Source: CAYMEV01 sp964389675 [NCBI: uncultured Candidatus Sumerlaeota bacterium] (GTDB taxonomy: Bacteria > CAYMEV01). From it: a stretch of 64,000 bases of DNA. A program made the translations under genes and the position numbers. A model generated the notes under the pieces. That model searched no databases, was not told where the DNA came from, and saw only the letters and a list, made by a program, of their open reading frames with translations. The stretch is taken from NCBI GenBank assembly GCA_964389675.1, contig CAYMEV010000006.1, forward strand, positions 45,092 to 109,091, read 5' to 3'. Below, piece after piece: positions 7,548-16,996 of the stretch (position 1 is its first letter; each line of letters begins with the position of its first letter).

Positions 7548-9983
7548 TTAATCTGATAAAGGCTCTTTTTCCCCTTCTGCCCTGTATCCCTCAAAAACCA
7601 TTCCCATTTGATGCAATGTCATCTTCATACTGTTTTTTTCCTGGTCCTTAGTAAATACTACCTTTATTACAACTGCATCTGAAAAGAACTCAGTATCTGA
7701 TCTGGGAAATATCTCCAACCTGGGCTGGCCTGAAATCTGGATAAAAAGGCTTTGGTCTTCCTCAAATACTGTAATGGTAAAAACAGAGAAATCATATTCC
7801 CCGATATAATCTTTATAAACGGATTTATCTATATCCGCTATAATATTGTCAGTAATCTTTACTGCTTTTATTTCCCTTCCGCCCTGCTTGTGAACAGCAT
7901 GGGTCACATTGCCTTCTTCATCACATATAAATCTTATCTGAGCATCCACAACCTTCCAGAAAAATTCATTATCCGCCTTCGGAAAGATCTCAAATTCGTT
8001 CTGGAAAGCAAGCTTGGCAAACATCTGATCTCCTTCCCTTCTTACCTTCATTACAATCCCGCTGTAATTATAACTACCGGTATAAATATCCCAGTTTTCA
8101 GTAGAGATATTCTGAGCTGTCCTGTATGATTCCTGCTCAGACATATCTTCCCAGAGATACATTTCCACTGCAGTCTCTGCCAGTTCTCCTGCCGACATAC
8201 CCTCTCCCGAAGGAATACAGTTCTGCAGTACAGCTACTGTTGCATTCAGATCAGTGTATCTTCTTAAATCTGTGTTAAATCCATGCAGCCCCCCGCCGTG
8301 AGAGATCTCTTTCAAGCCTCTCTTTTCTGAGATAATCCACCCGTACCCGTATTTAAAAGGATTCTCCACCATACTTCCATCATTCAGTGTAACAGGGGTA
8401 AAAGCCATATCAAGGCTTTGTCCGGAAAGCAGTTTTTTGTTAAAGACAGCCTCATTCCATAAATAGAGGTCATATGCTGTTGAATACAGGGCTCCTGCCC
8501 CGCCTGCCCATGACATATCCCAATTGACAGCCTTCCTGAAAATGCCGTTTTCATATGAAAAACCGTAGGCCTCATTTTTTATGATATCCCTGCTGTTATG
8601 GATTCCTGTATCATTCATGCCCAGGGGAATAAAAAATATTTCTTTGAGATACTCTCCAAGCGGCTTTTCTGTGACCTGCTCGAGTATATATCCCAGTATT
8701 ACATAGCCAGAGTTATTGTAAAGCCAGCCATCACCGGGATCAAAATTATATTCATCATCCCATATAAAATTAATAATATCTATTGTATCTACTTCAGAAG
8801 TCAGCTTTTCCATAAACTCCTGCTTGTTGGTATAACTCTGAATACCTGATGTATGCGTCAGAAGATGGTGGATCGTAACCTCATCACCTCTTGGAAAACC
8901 AGGAATAAAATCTGCGAGCTTATCATCAAGGCTTATCTTTCCCTCTTCGATCATTCTCAATATTGCTGATGATACGAACTGCTTTGTCACTGAGCCGATC
9001 CTTGATTTGGTATTGTTTGTGAAAGGGACATTGTTTCCAATATCAGCATTTCCATAGCTTTTATGATAGATAATTTTGCCATCCCTTGAAAATAATATGG
9101 ATGCACCGGGTGTATCTTCATTAAAAATAAGATTATAACAGGTATCAAGTACCTCTTCTGCCTCAGGCATTGGCAGCGATTCATCAGCGCCCTTCTCAAT
9201 CAGATAGTCGCAGGTCTCTGTCCTTCCCCCTATTTTTGCCCTGTGAAGCGCTGTAAGCCCAAGAGCATCAGTAGAATTGATATCAGCGCCCGCAGATAAA
9301 AGAAGGTCTATGTCATCAAGATTCCCCTGGTAGGCGGCTCTTACAAACCTTTCATTTATTGACTGATCATCCAGGATCCTGGCATAAAACCCCCAGTCCT
9401 CCCTGGAATTCTGTATCTTTATTAGAATATGATTTTCACCCTCATTGAGCTTTACAGGAATAAGATCATTATCCCTTTGAGCTTTCTGCTCGGTAAATGA
9501 CTCAAACACCGGTTCCTGGTTTATATAAACCTCTGCGCCGTCATCGGTGCCAATCCCCATTATTACATCAGCATCTTCAGATGAGTATACCATGACATAT
9601 GCATATGCGACAGCGTAACTGCTTTCACCCAGGGCTTCATTTAAATCCACAAAATCTGTTGATGATTCATATTTCTTCCACATATATCCCTTATCGGCGA
9701 TCTTTATTTCAGTGCCCTTCCTGATTGCGGATATAATCGAATTGCTGTCCTCTTTTATATAGCCTTTAATAAGCGCTTCCTTTGCATGGCTATCGGATTT
9801 CACATCCTCATCGCCTTCATGGTATATTATCGGACCCAGCACATACCATGACCTTAGAAATGCTCTTGGCTTGACATCGACTGCCTGTAAGCCGGTTTCC
9901 TGTCCAAAGATCAGCATTCCTGATCCGGACAGCCATATTAACACAACTATAATTGCTGTTAATACTGCTATTTTTGCACTCAT
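7548..9983 (-). CDS. Exported beta-lactamase-fold serine hydrolase with N-terminal beta-sandwich and ankyrin repeats
   Basis: 811 residues. A signal anchor (about 5-27) is followed by a PA14/GH2-like beta-sandwich (about 40-210; GIGTDDGAEVYIN), two ankyrin repeats (about 215-275; AGADINSTDALGLTALHRA), then a class C beta-lactamase/penicillin-binding fold. Catalytic signatures: SVTK at 331-334, YNNSGY for the YxN motif, and SHGGG for the third motif. A C-terminal beta-rich domain of about 170 residues follows. Family knowledge: such proteins are mostly esterases or D-amino peptidases. Ankyrin repeats inserted between a carbohydrate-binding-like module and a serine hydrolase on an exported protein is an unusual order. 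AAGGGGG precedes the ATG. Confidence 0.85.
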   Translation of the reverse strand: MSAKIAVLTAIIVVLIWLSGSGMLIFGQETGLQAVDVKPRAFLRSWYVLGPIIYHEGDEDVKSDSHAKEALIKGYIKEDSNSIISAIRKGTEIKIADKGYMWKKYESSTDFVDLNEALGESSYAVAYAYVMVYSSEDADVIMGIGTDDGAEVYINQEPVFESFTEQKAQRDNDLIPVKLNEGENHILIKIQNSREDWGFYARILDDQSINERFVRAAYQGNLDDIDLLLSAGADINSTDALGLTALHRAKIGGRTETCDYLIEKGADESLPMPEAEEVLDTCYNLIFNEDTPGASILFSRDGKIIYHKSYGNADIGNNVPFTNNTKSRIGSVTKQFVSSAILRMIEEGKISLDDKLADFIPGFPRGDEVTIHHLLTHTSGIQSYTNKQEFMEKLTSEVDTIDIINFIWDDEYNFDPGDGWLYNNSGYVILGYILEQVTEKPLGEYLKEIFFIPLGMNDTGIHNSRDIIKNEAYGFSYENGIFRKAVNWDMSWAGGAGALYSTAYDLYLWNEAVFNKKLLSGQSLDMAFTPVTLNDGSMVENPFKYGYGWIISEKRGLKEISHGGGLHGFNTDLRRYTDLNATVAVLQNCIPSGEGMSAGELAETAVEMYLWEDMSEQESYRTAQNISTENWDIYTGSYNYSGIVMKVRREGDQMFAKLAFQNEFEIFPKADNEFFWKVVDAQIRFICDEEGNVTHAVHKQGGREIKAVKITDNIIADIDKSVYKDYIGEYDFSVFTITVFEEDQSLFIQISGQPRLEIFPRSDTEFFSDAVVIKVVFTKDQEKNSMKMTLHQMGMVFEGYRAEGEKEPLSD

Positions 9984-10032
9984 AAAATATCCCCCTTATA
10001 AAAATCCTGTATTAAAGGTCTATTTGACACAG

Positions 10033-10974
10033 TTAGATCTGTTCTGTATTGACCCCCTTATTCTTAAGTAGCTCAATAACCCCTTTTTCACCGATCAGGT
10101 GAAGTGAACCAACCACTATAAAATACGTTTTTTCATCATTGAAATATTCAATTATTTTCTCGGCCATTTCAATATTTCTCTCATCATTCAGTTTTTCATA
10201 AAATTTTTCCAGCTTCGGCTGTTTTTCAATCGCGTCGAACAGGTACTTAAATAGGCTCTCTGAATCTCCGCTCTTCCAGCTCTTAATTATCTCCTCCATC
10301 TGTGTTTTCATGGTATCAAGCTCAAGGAATGAATCCACAAGGAACATCTCCTGAAGTTCTTCTGGAAAAGAATCAAAAAGCCTGAGCTGATACTCGATCC
10401 CCTCAAGCTCCATAATCTCCATTTTTTTCTCCTGAGATTTTTTTACAAAGTGCATCTCAATTCCCAGATAGGGCGAAAAACCCATCTTTACCATTTCAAG
10501 AGGCAATATTGAAATAGCAAGAAACCATGGTTTAAAATTCTGAAAAAGGCTTATATCGTATCCCTTTTCCTTCATCTTATCCCTGATCATTTCATAATTC
10601 TCAGCTGAAATACTATCCTTGATTGTTCTTCCATCCTTATAATAGGCTATCTCCTTTATCAGGTCCATAACAGCCTTATCACTGCCTTTTGTGATATCTG
10701 CCTCCAGCACCAGTATATCAGATTTTTCAAAAGAATCCTCAATAGCATCATCAAGAGGATATAATTCCTGCGTTCCAAGGTGTATTGAACCAAGTATATA
10801 ATTGGTTTTTCCATTGTACTCCAGTTCCCACATGAATGTAGAAGGTTTCTTCTCCTCAATGATATCAGGATTGGTCTCCTTTTCAGCTTCCTGAACTATA
10901 ATATTATTATTGCTGTTGCAACCGAACAGAACTGTAAAAATAATAAGACAAAGCAAAAATCTGTAAATTCTCAT
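10033..10974 (-). CDS. TraB/GumN-family lipoprotein
   Basis: 313 residues with a lipoprotein signal ending VLFGC (Cys19). The body matches the TraB/GumN/Tiki fold: WELEYNGKTNYILGSIHLG near the start and the repeated GSLHLIGEKG near the end, the two GxxH motifs that ligate the metal in Tiki-type metallopeptidases. LVLEADI lies between them. A function as a periplasmic metallopeptidase is inferred from family and not proven for bacterial members. The gene lies between the beta-lactamase-fold gene and fhs on the same strand with short gaps (49 and 23 bases). AGGAGGGAG precedes the start. Confidence 0.85.
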   Translation of the reverse strand: MRIYRFLLCLIIFTVLFGCNSNNNIIVQEAEKETNPDIIEEKKPSTFMWELEYNGKTNYILGSIHLGTQELYPLDDAIEDSFEKSDILVLEADITKGSDKAVMDLIKEIAYYKDGRTIKDSISAENYEMIRDKMKEKGYDISLFQNFKPWFLAISILPLEMVKMGFSPYLGIEMHFVKKSQEKKMEIMELEGIEYQLRLFDSFPEELQEMFLVDSFLELDTMKTQMEEIIKSWKSGDSESLFKYLFDAIEKQPKLEKFYEKLNDERNIEMAEKIIEYFNDEKTYFIVVGSLHLIGEKGVIELLKNKGVNTEQI

Positions 10975-10997
10975 AATTAAATATTCTCCCTCCTATA

Positions 10998-12668
10998 TTA
11001 GAATATTCCGTTTATGTTTCCATGAATATCGATGTCTATATTTTCCGCTGCAGGATGACGAGGAAGCCCCGGCATCCTCACAATATCACCTGTGATTGGT
11101 ATAAGGAATCCTGCACCTGAAGCAATTTGAATCTCTCTCACTGTTACTATGAAATCCCTGGGGCGCCCTAAAAGCTTTGGATTATCCGACAGGGAGTTCT
11201 GTGTTTTTGCAATACATACCGGAAGACCCTCAAGCCCAAGTTTTTTAATCTTTTTAATGTCCAGCTTTGCATGATGCATATAATCCACAGCCTGTGCACC
11301 GTACATCTTTTTTGCAACTGCTTCGATCTTTTCTTCAACAGTTGAACTCCATGCATAAAGTGGCTTAAATTCACTTATACATTTTTCAGCAGCGTTTATA
11401 ACAAGCTCTCCAAGTTCCAAAGCGCCATTTCCGCCATGCTGCCAGACATCAGATGCTGAACATCCTACACCAAGTTCTTTTGCTCTTCTTTTAACAATAT
11501 CAATTTCTTCATCTGTATCAGTATGGAATTTATTAATAGCCACAACGGGGCAGAGGTTAAACTGCATCATATTTTCAACATGTTTTTCAAGATTTTCCAA
11601 TCCTTTTTCAACAGCGTCTGGGTTTGGATCCTTTGTTTCCTTAAGCGGGACACCTCCATGAAGTTTAAGTGCCCTCACTGTAGCAACAAGGACAGCAGCC
11701 TTGGGGCTTAGTTGAGCCGATTGGCATTTGATGTCAAAAAATTTCTCTGCACCAAGGTCAAATCCGAAACCTGCCTCTGTTACAGCATATTCAGAATGGG
11801 ACATAGCCATCCTGGTAGCTAAAACAGAATTTGTACCCTGGGCTATATTGGCAAAAGGACCCCCGTGTATTATTGCTGGATTTCCTTCTATTGTCTGCAC
11901 AAGATTGGGCTTTATGGCATCCTTAAGAAGTGCTGCCATAGCCCCTGAAGCGCTTATATCCTTTGCATAGATGGGCTTATTATCATATGTGAAGCCTATG
12001 AAAATTCTTCCCAGCCTGGATTTCAGGTCCTCGAAATTTTCTGAAAGACAGAGTATTGCCATGACCTCTGAAGCAGCAGTTATATCAAAACCTGTTTCTC
12101 TCGGGACCCCATGTATTTTGCCTCCCAGGCCGATGACAATATTTCGAAGCGACCTGTCATTCATATCCATAACCCTTCTTATGTGTATTGTCCTTGGATC
12201 CAGATCAATATCGCCTTTCTTCTGCTGAATATGATTGTCTATAAGAGCTGCCAGAAGGTTATGGGCTTTCTCAACAGCGGCAAAATCACCTGTGAAATGA
12301 AGATTTATGTCCTCCATAGGGAGTACCTGGGAATACCCGCCGCCAGTTGCTCCGCCCTTCATGCCGAACACAGGGCCGAGAGAAGGCTCTCTAAGAACCA
12401 CAGTAGCTTTTTTACCCAGTTTATTTAATGCCTGGACAAGGCCGATGGACATGGTTGTTTTGCCCTCTCCAGCAGGTGTTGGAGTAATTGCTGAAACAAG
12501 TACAAGATTGCATCTGCTGTTTTCTGGCAGTTTCAGGTGGCTCAGAGGAAGCTTTGCTTTGTATTTGCCATATAATTCAATATCCTTTGCATCTATCCCA
12601 AGAATCTCTGCTATCTCTTCAATGGGCTTCATCCTGGCTGAACTGGCTATCTCTATATCACTCTTCAT
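10998..12668 (-). CDS. fhs: Formate--tetrahydrofolate ligase
   Basis: 556 residues, the normal family length. It has the P-loop TPAGEGKTT near residue 70, the family blocks EPSLGPVFGMKGGATGGG, FTGDFAAVEKAHNLL and ENIDIDIHGNINGIF at the end. It makes 10-formyl-THF from formate, THF and ATP, and is the entry of the methyl branch of the Wood-Ljungdahl pathway or a C1 supply route in anaerobes and Gram-positives. GGAGG precedes the ATG. No other C1 gene (folD, metF, acs) is near it, so acetogenesis cannot be claimed from this window. Confidence 0.97.
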   Translation of the reverse strand: MKSDIEIASSARMKPIEEIAEILGIDAKDIELYGKYKAKLPLSHLKLPENSRCNLVLVSAITPTPAGEGKTTMSIGLVQALNKLGKKATVVLREPSLGPVFGMKGGATGGGYSQVLPMEDINLHFTGDFAAVEKAHNLLAALIDNHIQQKKGDIDLDPRTIHIRRVMDMNDRSLRNIVIGLGGKIHGVPRETGFDITAASEVMAILCLSENFEDLKSRLGRIFIGFTYDNKPIYAKDISASGAMAALLKDAIKPNLVQTIEGNPAIIHGGPFANIAQGTNSVLATRMAMSHSEYAVTEAGFGFDLGAEKFFDIKCQSAQLSPKAAVLVATVRALKLHGGVPLKETKDPNPDAVEKGLENLEKHVENMMQFNLCPVVAINKFHTDTDEEIDIVKRRAKELGVGCSASDVWQHGGNGALELGELVINAAEKCISEFKPLYAWSSTVEEKIEAVAKKMYGAQAVDYMHHAKLDIKKIKKLGLEGLPVCIAKTQNSLSDNPKLLGRPRDFIVTVREIQIASGAGFLIPITGDIVRMPGLPRHPAAENIDIDIHGNINGIF

Positions 12669-12826
12669 GATATGCCTCCTGTTTTTTATATTTCTATATC
12701 ATATTTAGCAATTAATACAATCTATAAATACCCTGATAAAATAATTTTTGTAAAATATAACAAAATAATGTAAACTATAAATGTTAAAGTTAAAAACATA
12801 AACCCTAACTTAAAAAGGAGTATAAC

Positions 12827-13420
12827 ATGAATGCTTGGTGGGAAGGAATTTCCTTTCTGGAAAAGATATACTGGTTTTTTGCAATACCCTTTTCAATCAT
12901 TTTCATAATTCAGCTTATTATGGCAATACTTGGTTTTGACAGTGAAGGAGATCTCTCTGAAGACATTGATGCAGATATTGATGATGCAGATGCTGAATCT
13001 GTTGACTCAGGCCTTCGGCTGTTTTCAATAAGGAATATAATTATTTTCTTCACTGTATTTGGCTGGGCTGGTATTGCCAGTATAAGATCAGGAATGAATG
13101 ATGCAAGCAGTGTTTTTCTTTCTTTCGGGGCAGGATTCCTGATGATGTATATATATGCTAAGCTTTTTAATGTTATTATGAAGCTTACTGAGAGCGGAAC
13201 AATGGATATCAGGAATGCCCTGGACCAGAAAGGCCAGGTATACCTGAAGATACCCGGAAAAAGGGAGGGGGCTGGAAAGGTCAATATAGATGTTCAGGGA
13301 GCCATGCGTGAGCTTGATGCAATGACAGATGATGAAGAAATAGCAACAGGAGAAACCGTTATAGTAGTTGAAATATTCGAAAATAACACTCTATTAGTTA
13401 AAAAATACATAAAGGAGTAA
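12827..13420 (+). CDS. NfeD-like membrane protein (YuaF type)
   Basis: 197 residues. One transmembrane helix (about 14-35), an acidic loop rich in Asp/Glu (39-58), two further helices (about 70-117), then a C-terminal OB-fold region (about 128-197; NALDQKGQVYLKIPGKREGAGKVNID). This is the short NfeD1b arrangement that partners flotillins. The flotillin gene starts 6 bases after its stop, so the two are one operon. The pair is linked by family knowledge to membrane microdomain organisation and envelope stress. AAAGGAG precedes the ATG. Confidence 0.85.
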   Translation: MNAWWEGISFLEKIYWFFAIPFSIIFIIQLIMAILGFDSEGDLSEDIDADIDDADAESVDSGLRLFSIRNIIIFFTVFGWAGIASIRSGMNDASSVFLSFGAGFLMMYIYAKLFNVIMKLTESGTMDIRNALDQKGQVYLKIPGKREGAGKVNIDVQGAMRELDAMTDDEEIATGETVIVVEIFENNTLLVKKYIKE

Positions 13421-13426
13421 TCACAG

Positions 13427-14824
13427 ATGTCAGGTCCTTATATTGTTTTATTGTTTTCAGTTGTAATTCTGGCTTTATTTCTGGCCTTTATTACTGTATT
13501 ATCCCGTTACAAAAAATGCCCATCCGATAAGATCCTTGTAATATACGGTAAAATAGGGAAAGGCAAAGATGGGTACCCTTCTTCTTCAAAATGCATTCAC
13601 GGCGGGGCTGCTTTTATCTGGCCTGTTTTTCAGCATTATCAATTCCTTGATCTGACCCCAATATCAATTGAGGTGAACCTTACAAAGGCCCTTAGTAATC
13701 AAAACATAAGAGTAGACGTGCCCTCAAGGTTCACGGTAGGTATATCCACAGAGCAGACAATAATGGTAAATGCAGCAGAAAGGCTGCTTGGGCTCGGTTT
13801 GAACCAGATACAGGAACTTGCAAAGGATATTATTTTCGGCCAGCTAAGGCTGGTAATTGCAACCATGAAGATCGAGGAAATTAATTCCGACAGGGATAAA
13901 TTCCTTGCCAATGTATCGAATAATGTTGAAAACGAACTGAAAAAGATCGGCTTAAAGCTTATCAATGTCAATGTAACTGACATAAAAGATGAGTCGGGGT
14001 ATATTGAAGCTCTTGGCAAGGAAGCTGCCGCAAAAGCTATTAATGATGCAAAGATCTCAGTGGCTGAGAAGAACAGAGATGGTTCAATTGGGGAAGCAAA
14101 TGCCAAGCAGGAGGAAAGGATACAGGTCTCAAAAGCTAATGCTGCAGCAGTAGAAGGTGAAAACCTTGCCAAGATAATGATATCTGTATCTGATTCAGAA
14201 AGGAGGGAAAAAGAGGCTGAAGTTAACAGAAAAGCCATTGCGGCAGAAAAGGTTCAGTCCGCCATGGCCCTCGAAGAGGCATATGAAGCTGAAAAATCTG
14301 CAGAGACCAAAAGGGCTGAAAAGGTAAGGGCTACCAAAACAGCAGATGAAATAATACCGGCAGAGATTGCAAAACAGAAAATGGAGATTGATGCTGAAGC
14401 TGATGCTGAAATGACAAGAAGGCAGTCAAAGGGTGAAGCTGATGGAAAGCTTTTTATCATGCAGGCACAGGCACAGGGTATGCTCGAGACATTATCGAAA
14501 CAGGCTGAAGGATTTCAGAAGATAATTGAAGCGGCAGGCCAGGATCCTAAAAATGCAGCAATGCTTATGATAACCGATAAGCTTCCGGAAATAATCCAGA
14601 CACAGGTTGAAGCTATCAAGAATCTGAAAATAGATAAGATCACCGTCTGGGATTCAAACTCAGATGGAAAAGGAGGAAATACAACCTCCAATTTCTTATC
14701 CGGGATGGTCAGATCAATACCACCTCTTGATGAATTGTTCAGGATGGCTGGAATGGAGCTCCCGGATTACCTGGGGAAAAAGAGCCAGGAAAAACCTCAA
14801 GGCAAAGAAAAACCTCAGAAATAG
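13427..14824 (+). CDS. Flotillin-like SPFH/band-7 protein
   Basis: 465 residues: an N-terminal membrane helix (about 5-27), an SPFH domain (about 28-190; RFTVGISTEQTIMVNAAERLLG, INVNVTDIKDESGYIEALG), then a long Ala/Glu/Lys-rich coiled coil (about 195-370) with EA repeats typical of flotillins, and a polar tail ending GKEKPQK. Family knowledge: flotillin oligomers scaffold membrane microdomains; the partner is the NfeD protein just upstream. A clear stem-loop follows the stop codon. Confidence 0.92.
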   Translation: MSGPYIVLLFSVVILALFLAFITVLSRYKKCPSDKILVIYGKIGKGKDGYPSSSKCIHGGAAFIWPVFQHYQFLDLTPISIEVNLTKALSNQNIRVDVPSRFTVGISTEQTIMVNAAERLLGLGLNQIQELAKDIIFGQLRLVIATMKIEEINSDRDKFLANVSNNVENELKKIGLKLINVNVTDIKDESGYIEALGKEAAAKAINDAKISVAEKNRDGSIGEANAKQEERIQVSKANAAAVEGENLAKIMISVSDSERREKEAEVNRKAIAAEKVQSAMALEEAYEAEKSAETKRAEKVRATKTADEIIPAEIAKQKMEIDAEADAEMTRRQSKGEADGKLFIMQAQAQGMLETLSKQAEGFQKIIEAAGQDPKNAAMLMITDKLPEIIQTQVEAIKNLKIDKITVWDSNSDGKGGNTTSNFLSGMVRSIPPLDELFRMAGMELPDYLGKKSQEKPQGKEKPQK

Positions 14825-14829
14825 AACAG

Positions 14830-14851
14830 GAGGGGTATTCATATACCCCTC
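14830..14851. terminator. Bidirectional terminator hairpin
   Basis: gaggggtat / atacccctc, a perfect 9-bp stem with a 4-base loop, lies between the convergent flotillin and kelch-type genes and is followed by a T-rich run on the plus strand. Confidence 0.75.
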
Positions 14852-14890
14852 TCTGATTAATTTATTCTTTTATTATTATCCGGTCTTAAT

Positions 14891-16882
14891 TCATTTTGCA
14901 GCAAAGTAGACTGCAGCATCAGCATCAGTATTTCCTTTACTGTCTTGCACCGTAAGATAGAATTCTATCCTGTCTTTTCTCATATTATGGTAAACAGGGT
15001 TTTTCTCTTTTGAATACCATCCCCTTCCATCTGACCAGAAATATTTATATGGTGGGGCCCCTCCAGACGCAACAGTTTCGCCGCCCAGCTTTATCTGCCC
15101 ATTAATTGATGTAATCCCGCCCTTTCCTGCATCCGCAATAAGCATATCATGCTCCATTATATAGTGGATATTCCTTACTGATTTTTTTGATAATGGAACA
15201 TCAATGGTTCCGCCGAACATATGAATATTACCTTCGGCAATTACACATCCTGAATAAAAATTAAATGAGGGCTTTGATCTCAGCTTAAGCCATTTTTTCC
15301 ATGAAGAATCATAAAGCTTAAAGGCATATATCTCATTTGCCAGTCTTCCCCTGTCAAAAAAAACATAACTGCCAATACGAAGCAGTACTCCAGGGTATCC
15401 TGAATTTCCGGGTATTGAAGGCCAAGGTGCATTCTTCCAGGATTCTGAGCAGATATCATATACATCCCCTCCCGGAATATCCAGGTAATCCCTGTCTCTT
15501 CCCCCCATAAAATAAATCCTGCCATTCTTTACGGTCATACCCGAAAGCATACGTGGCCTGTCAGGCAGCGGCAGCTCTGACCAGCTTTCCGACTTTATTT
15601 CATATTTCCAGAATTCTATATCATAGGGCCCAGGACTGTTTACATGGCCCATAACATATATTACACCACCAAACTCAGCCATGCTTGGCCTTCTGAAATG
15701 CTTTCCGTTCCCGAAATCCGGCGGGCCTGGAATTAAGCTGTATCTGCCTCCTTCGGTATCATATTGATAGCGATACATTATATTACAGGAGGAACTCATA
15801 AAATAGCAGAAATCACCATAAATCACAGCTGAGTATGGCTCAGGACAGTCCTCAGGGGGAGGGGCCAGCATTTGCCATTTCCTGTTCTGAAGGTCAAATC
15901 TTGCTGCCCTGCTTCCAGCAAAACCTGAAAAAGCATAAATATATGAACCATCAGAAGAAGCCCCGATCACAAAATCAGAGAATGGTAATGGGATATTTTT
16001 TGTTTTATCAAGCCATCTATTTCCATAATAAAATACTCTGATATCCTCATTAACCTGATTATCGTGTGATTTTACCTTAAGAGTGCATGCATTTGCCCAG
16101 GACTGGCCCATCCTGTCCGCATCATAATGAATTATAATCTCCTTTTCCTCATAGGGATTAAGGATGATACAGTCCTTCTGAAGATGTATAATTTTGCTTT
16201 CTGATTCATCTGTAAATTTTAGCTTTTTATTATCCCCGGTATTATTTATGAGCTTGATGGAAAAGCTCTCTGATGAGCTGTCAATAAAGACAGTATCAGG
16301 TATAACCCTGAACTGTTCAACTTCGCTTTTAATTATGCTGATATCATCAAGAAATATCCTTCTGCCCTCTGAATCGCTGAAATAGTGAATACCAAGCCTG
16401 TAAGTATTATCTTCCTCCACAGTAAACTTCTTTTCTATTCTCCTGCATAAAGAATTGTCAATATCATCTTCTCTAAAGAGCTGCTTTTTATATCCATCAG
16501 GCCCAATAAGTAAAATCCCAAGGCTCTCAGGGCTGACTGATATCTTCACCTTAAGGCTGAAACCCAGGGTGTATTCATTGTTTTTCTCAAGCTTGAACCC
16601 TGATGTATAGCACCATGAATCTGACTCATTCTTCCTGTTGCCACTGCAAATAAGCGTATGCTCACCTTCACAGGAATTATACCTGCTGAAAGCGACCTGC
16701 CATGGATTGCCCTGCAGGGTCTTTAAGCTCCATCCAGCCGGTAATGATCTACTGCCCTCAAAACCCTCATTCATTATTACCGTGTGCCCTGATGAAAATT
16801 TGGCACTGGCGGATATCAGTATGGAAAATAAAAGCAGAAGGCTTTTTAGTATATATGCTATTTTTATATTAGTATTGCCCAT
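14891..16882 (-). CDS. Secreted kelch-type protein with N-terminal jelly-roll and C-terminal PKD-like module
   Basis: I place the start at ATG 16882 (663 residues, Sec signal MGNTNIKIAYILK...); a GTG at 16906 would add eight residues before the signal. After the signal comes a choice-of-anchor-J-like beta-sandwich (EGFEGSRSLPAGWSL...), then a beta-rich linker, then about five kelch-like repeats (IYVMGHV, IYFMGGRD, IHMFGGT turns) forming a probable propeller, and a C-terminal PKD-like segment (GGAPPYKYFWSDGRG, FYLTVQDSKGN). No catalytic residues are recognised. It is likely extracellular or surface-bound with a binding role. Its end faces the flotillin terminator. Confidence 0.7.
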   Translation of the reverse strand: MGNTNIKIAYILKSLLLLFSILISASAKFSSGHTVIMNEGFEGSRSLPAGWSLKTLQGNPWQVAFSRYNSCEGEHTLICSGNRKNESDSWCYTSGFKLEKNNEYTLGFSLKVKISVSPESLGILLIGPDGYKKQLFREDDIDNSLCRRIEKKFTVEEDNTYRLGIHYFSDSEGRRIFLDDISIIKSEVEQFRVIPDTVFIDSSSESFSIKLINNTGDNKKLKFTDESESKIIHLQKDCIILNPYEEKEIIIHYDADRMGQSWANACTLKVKSHDNQVNEDIRVFYYGNRWLDKTKNIPLPFSDFVIGASSDGSYIYAFSGFAGSRAARFDLQNRKWQMLAPPPEDCPEPYSAVIYGDFCYFMSSSCNIMYRYQYDTEGGRYSLIPGPPDFGNGKHFRRPSMAEFGGVIYVMGHVNSPGPYDIEFWKYEIKSESWSELPLPDRPRMLSGMTVKNGRIYFMGGRDRDYLDIPGGDVYDICSESWKNAPWPSIPGNSGYPGVLLRIGSYVFFDRGRLANEIYAFKLYDSSWKKWLKLRSKPSFNFYSGCVIAEGNIHMFGGTIDVPLSKKSVRNIHYIMEHDMLIADAGKGGITSINGQIKLGGETVASGGAPPYKYFWSDGRGWYSKEKNPVYHNMRKDRIEFYLTVQDSKGNTDADAAVYFAAK

Positions 16883-16996
16883 ATCTTCATATAAGGGGAA
16901 AATCACAATAAAGCAAGAAAAACAGCTATGCTGTCTATTTAAGCTTAATGCATAATCTTTTTGGTAATGGCGGGCTTTTTAATAAGTATTCTGATT

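Noticed and set aside
13699-14238. Long open frames opposite the flotillin gene and similar mirror frames elsewhere
   Set aside because: They lie wholly antisense to well-supported genes, have odd composition and no ribosome sites.
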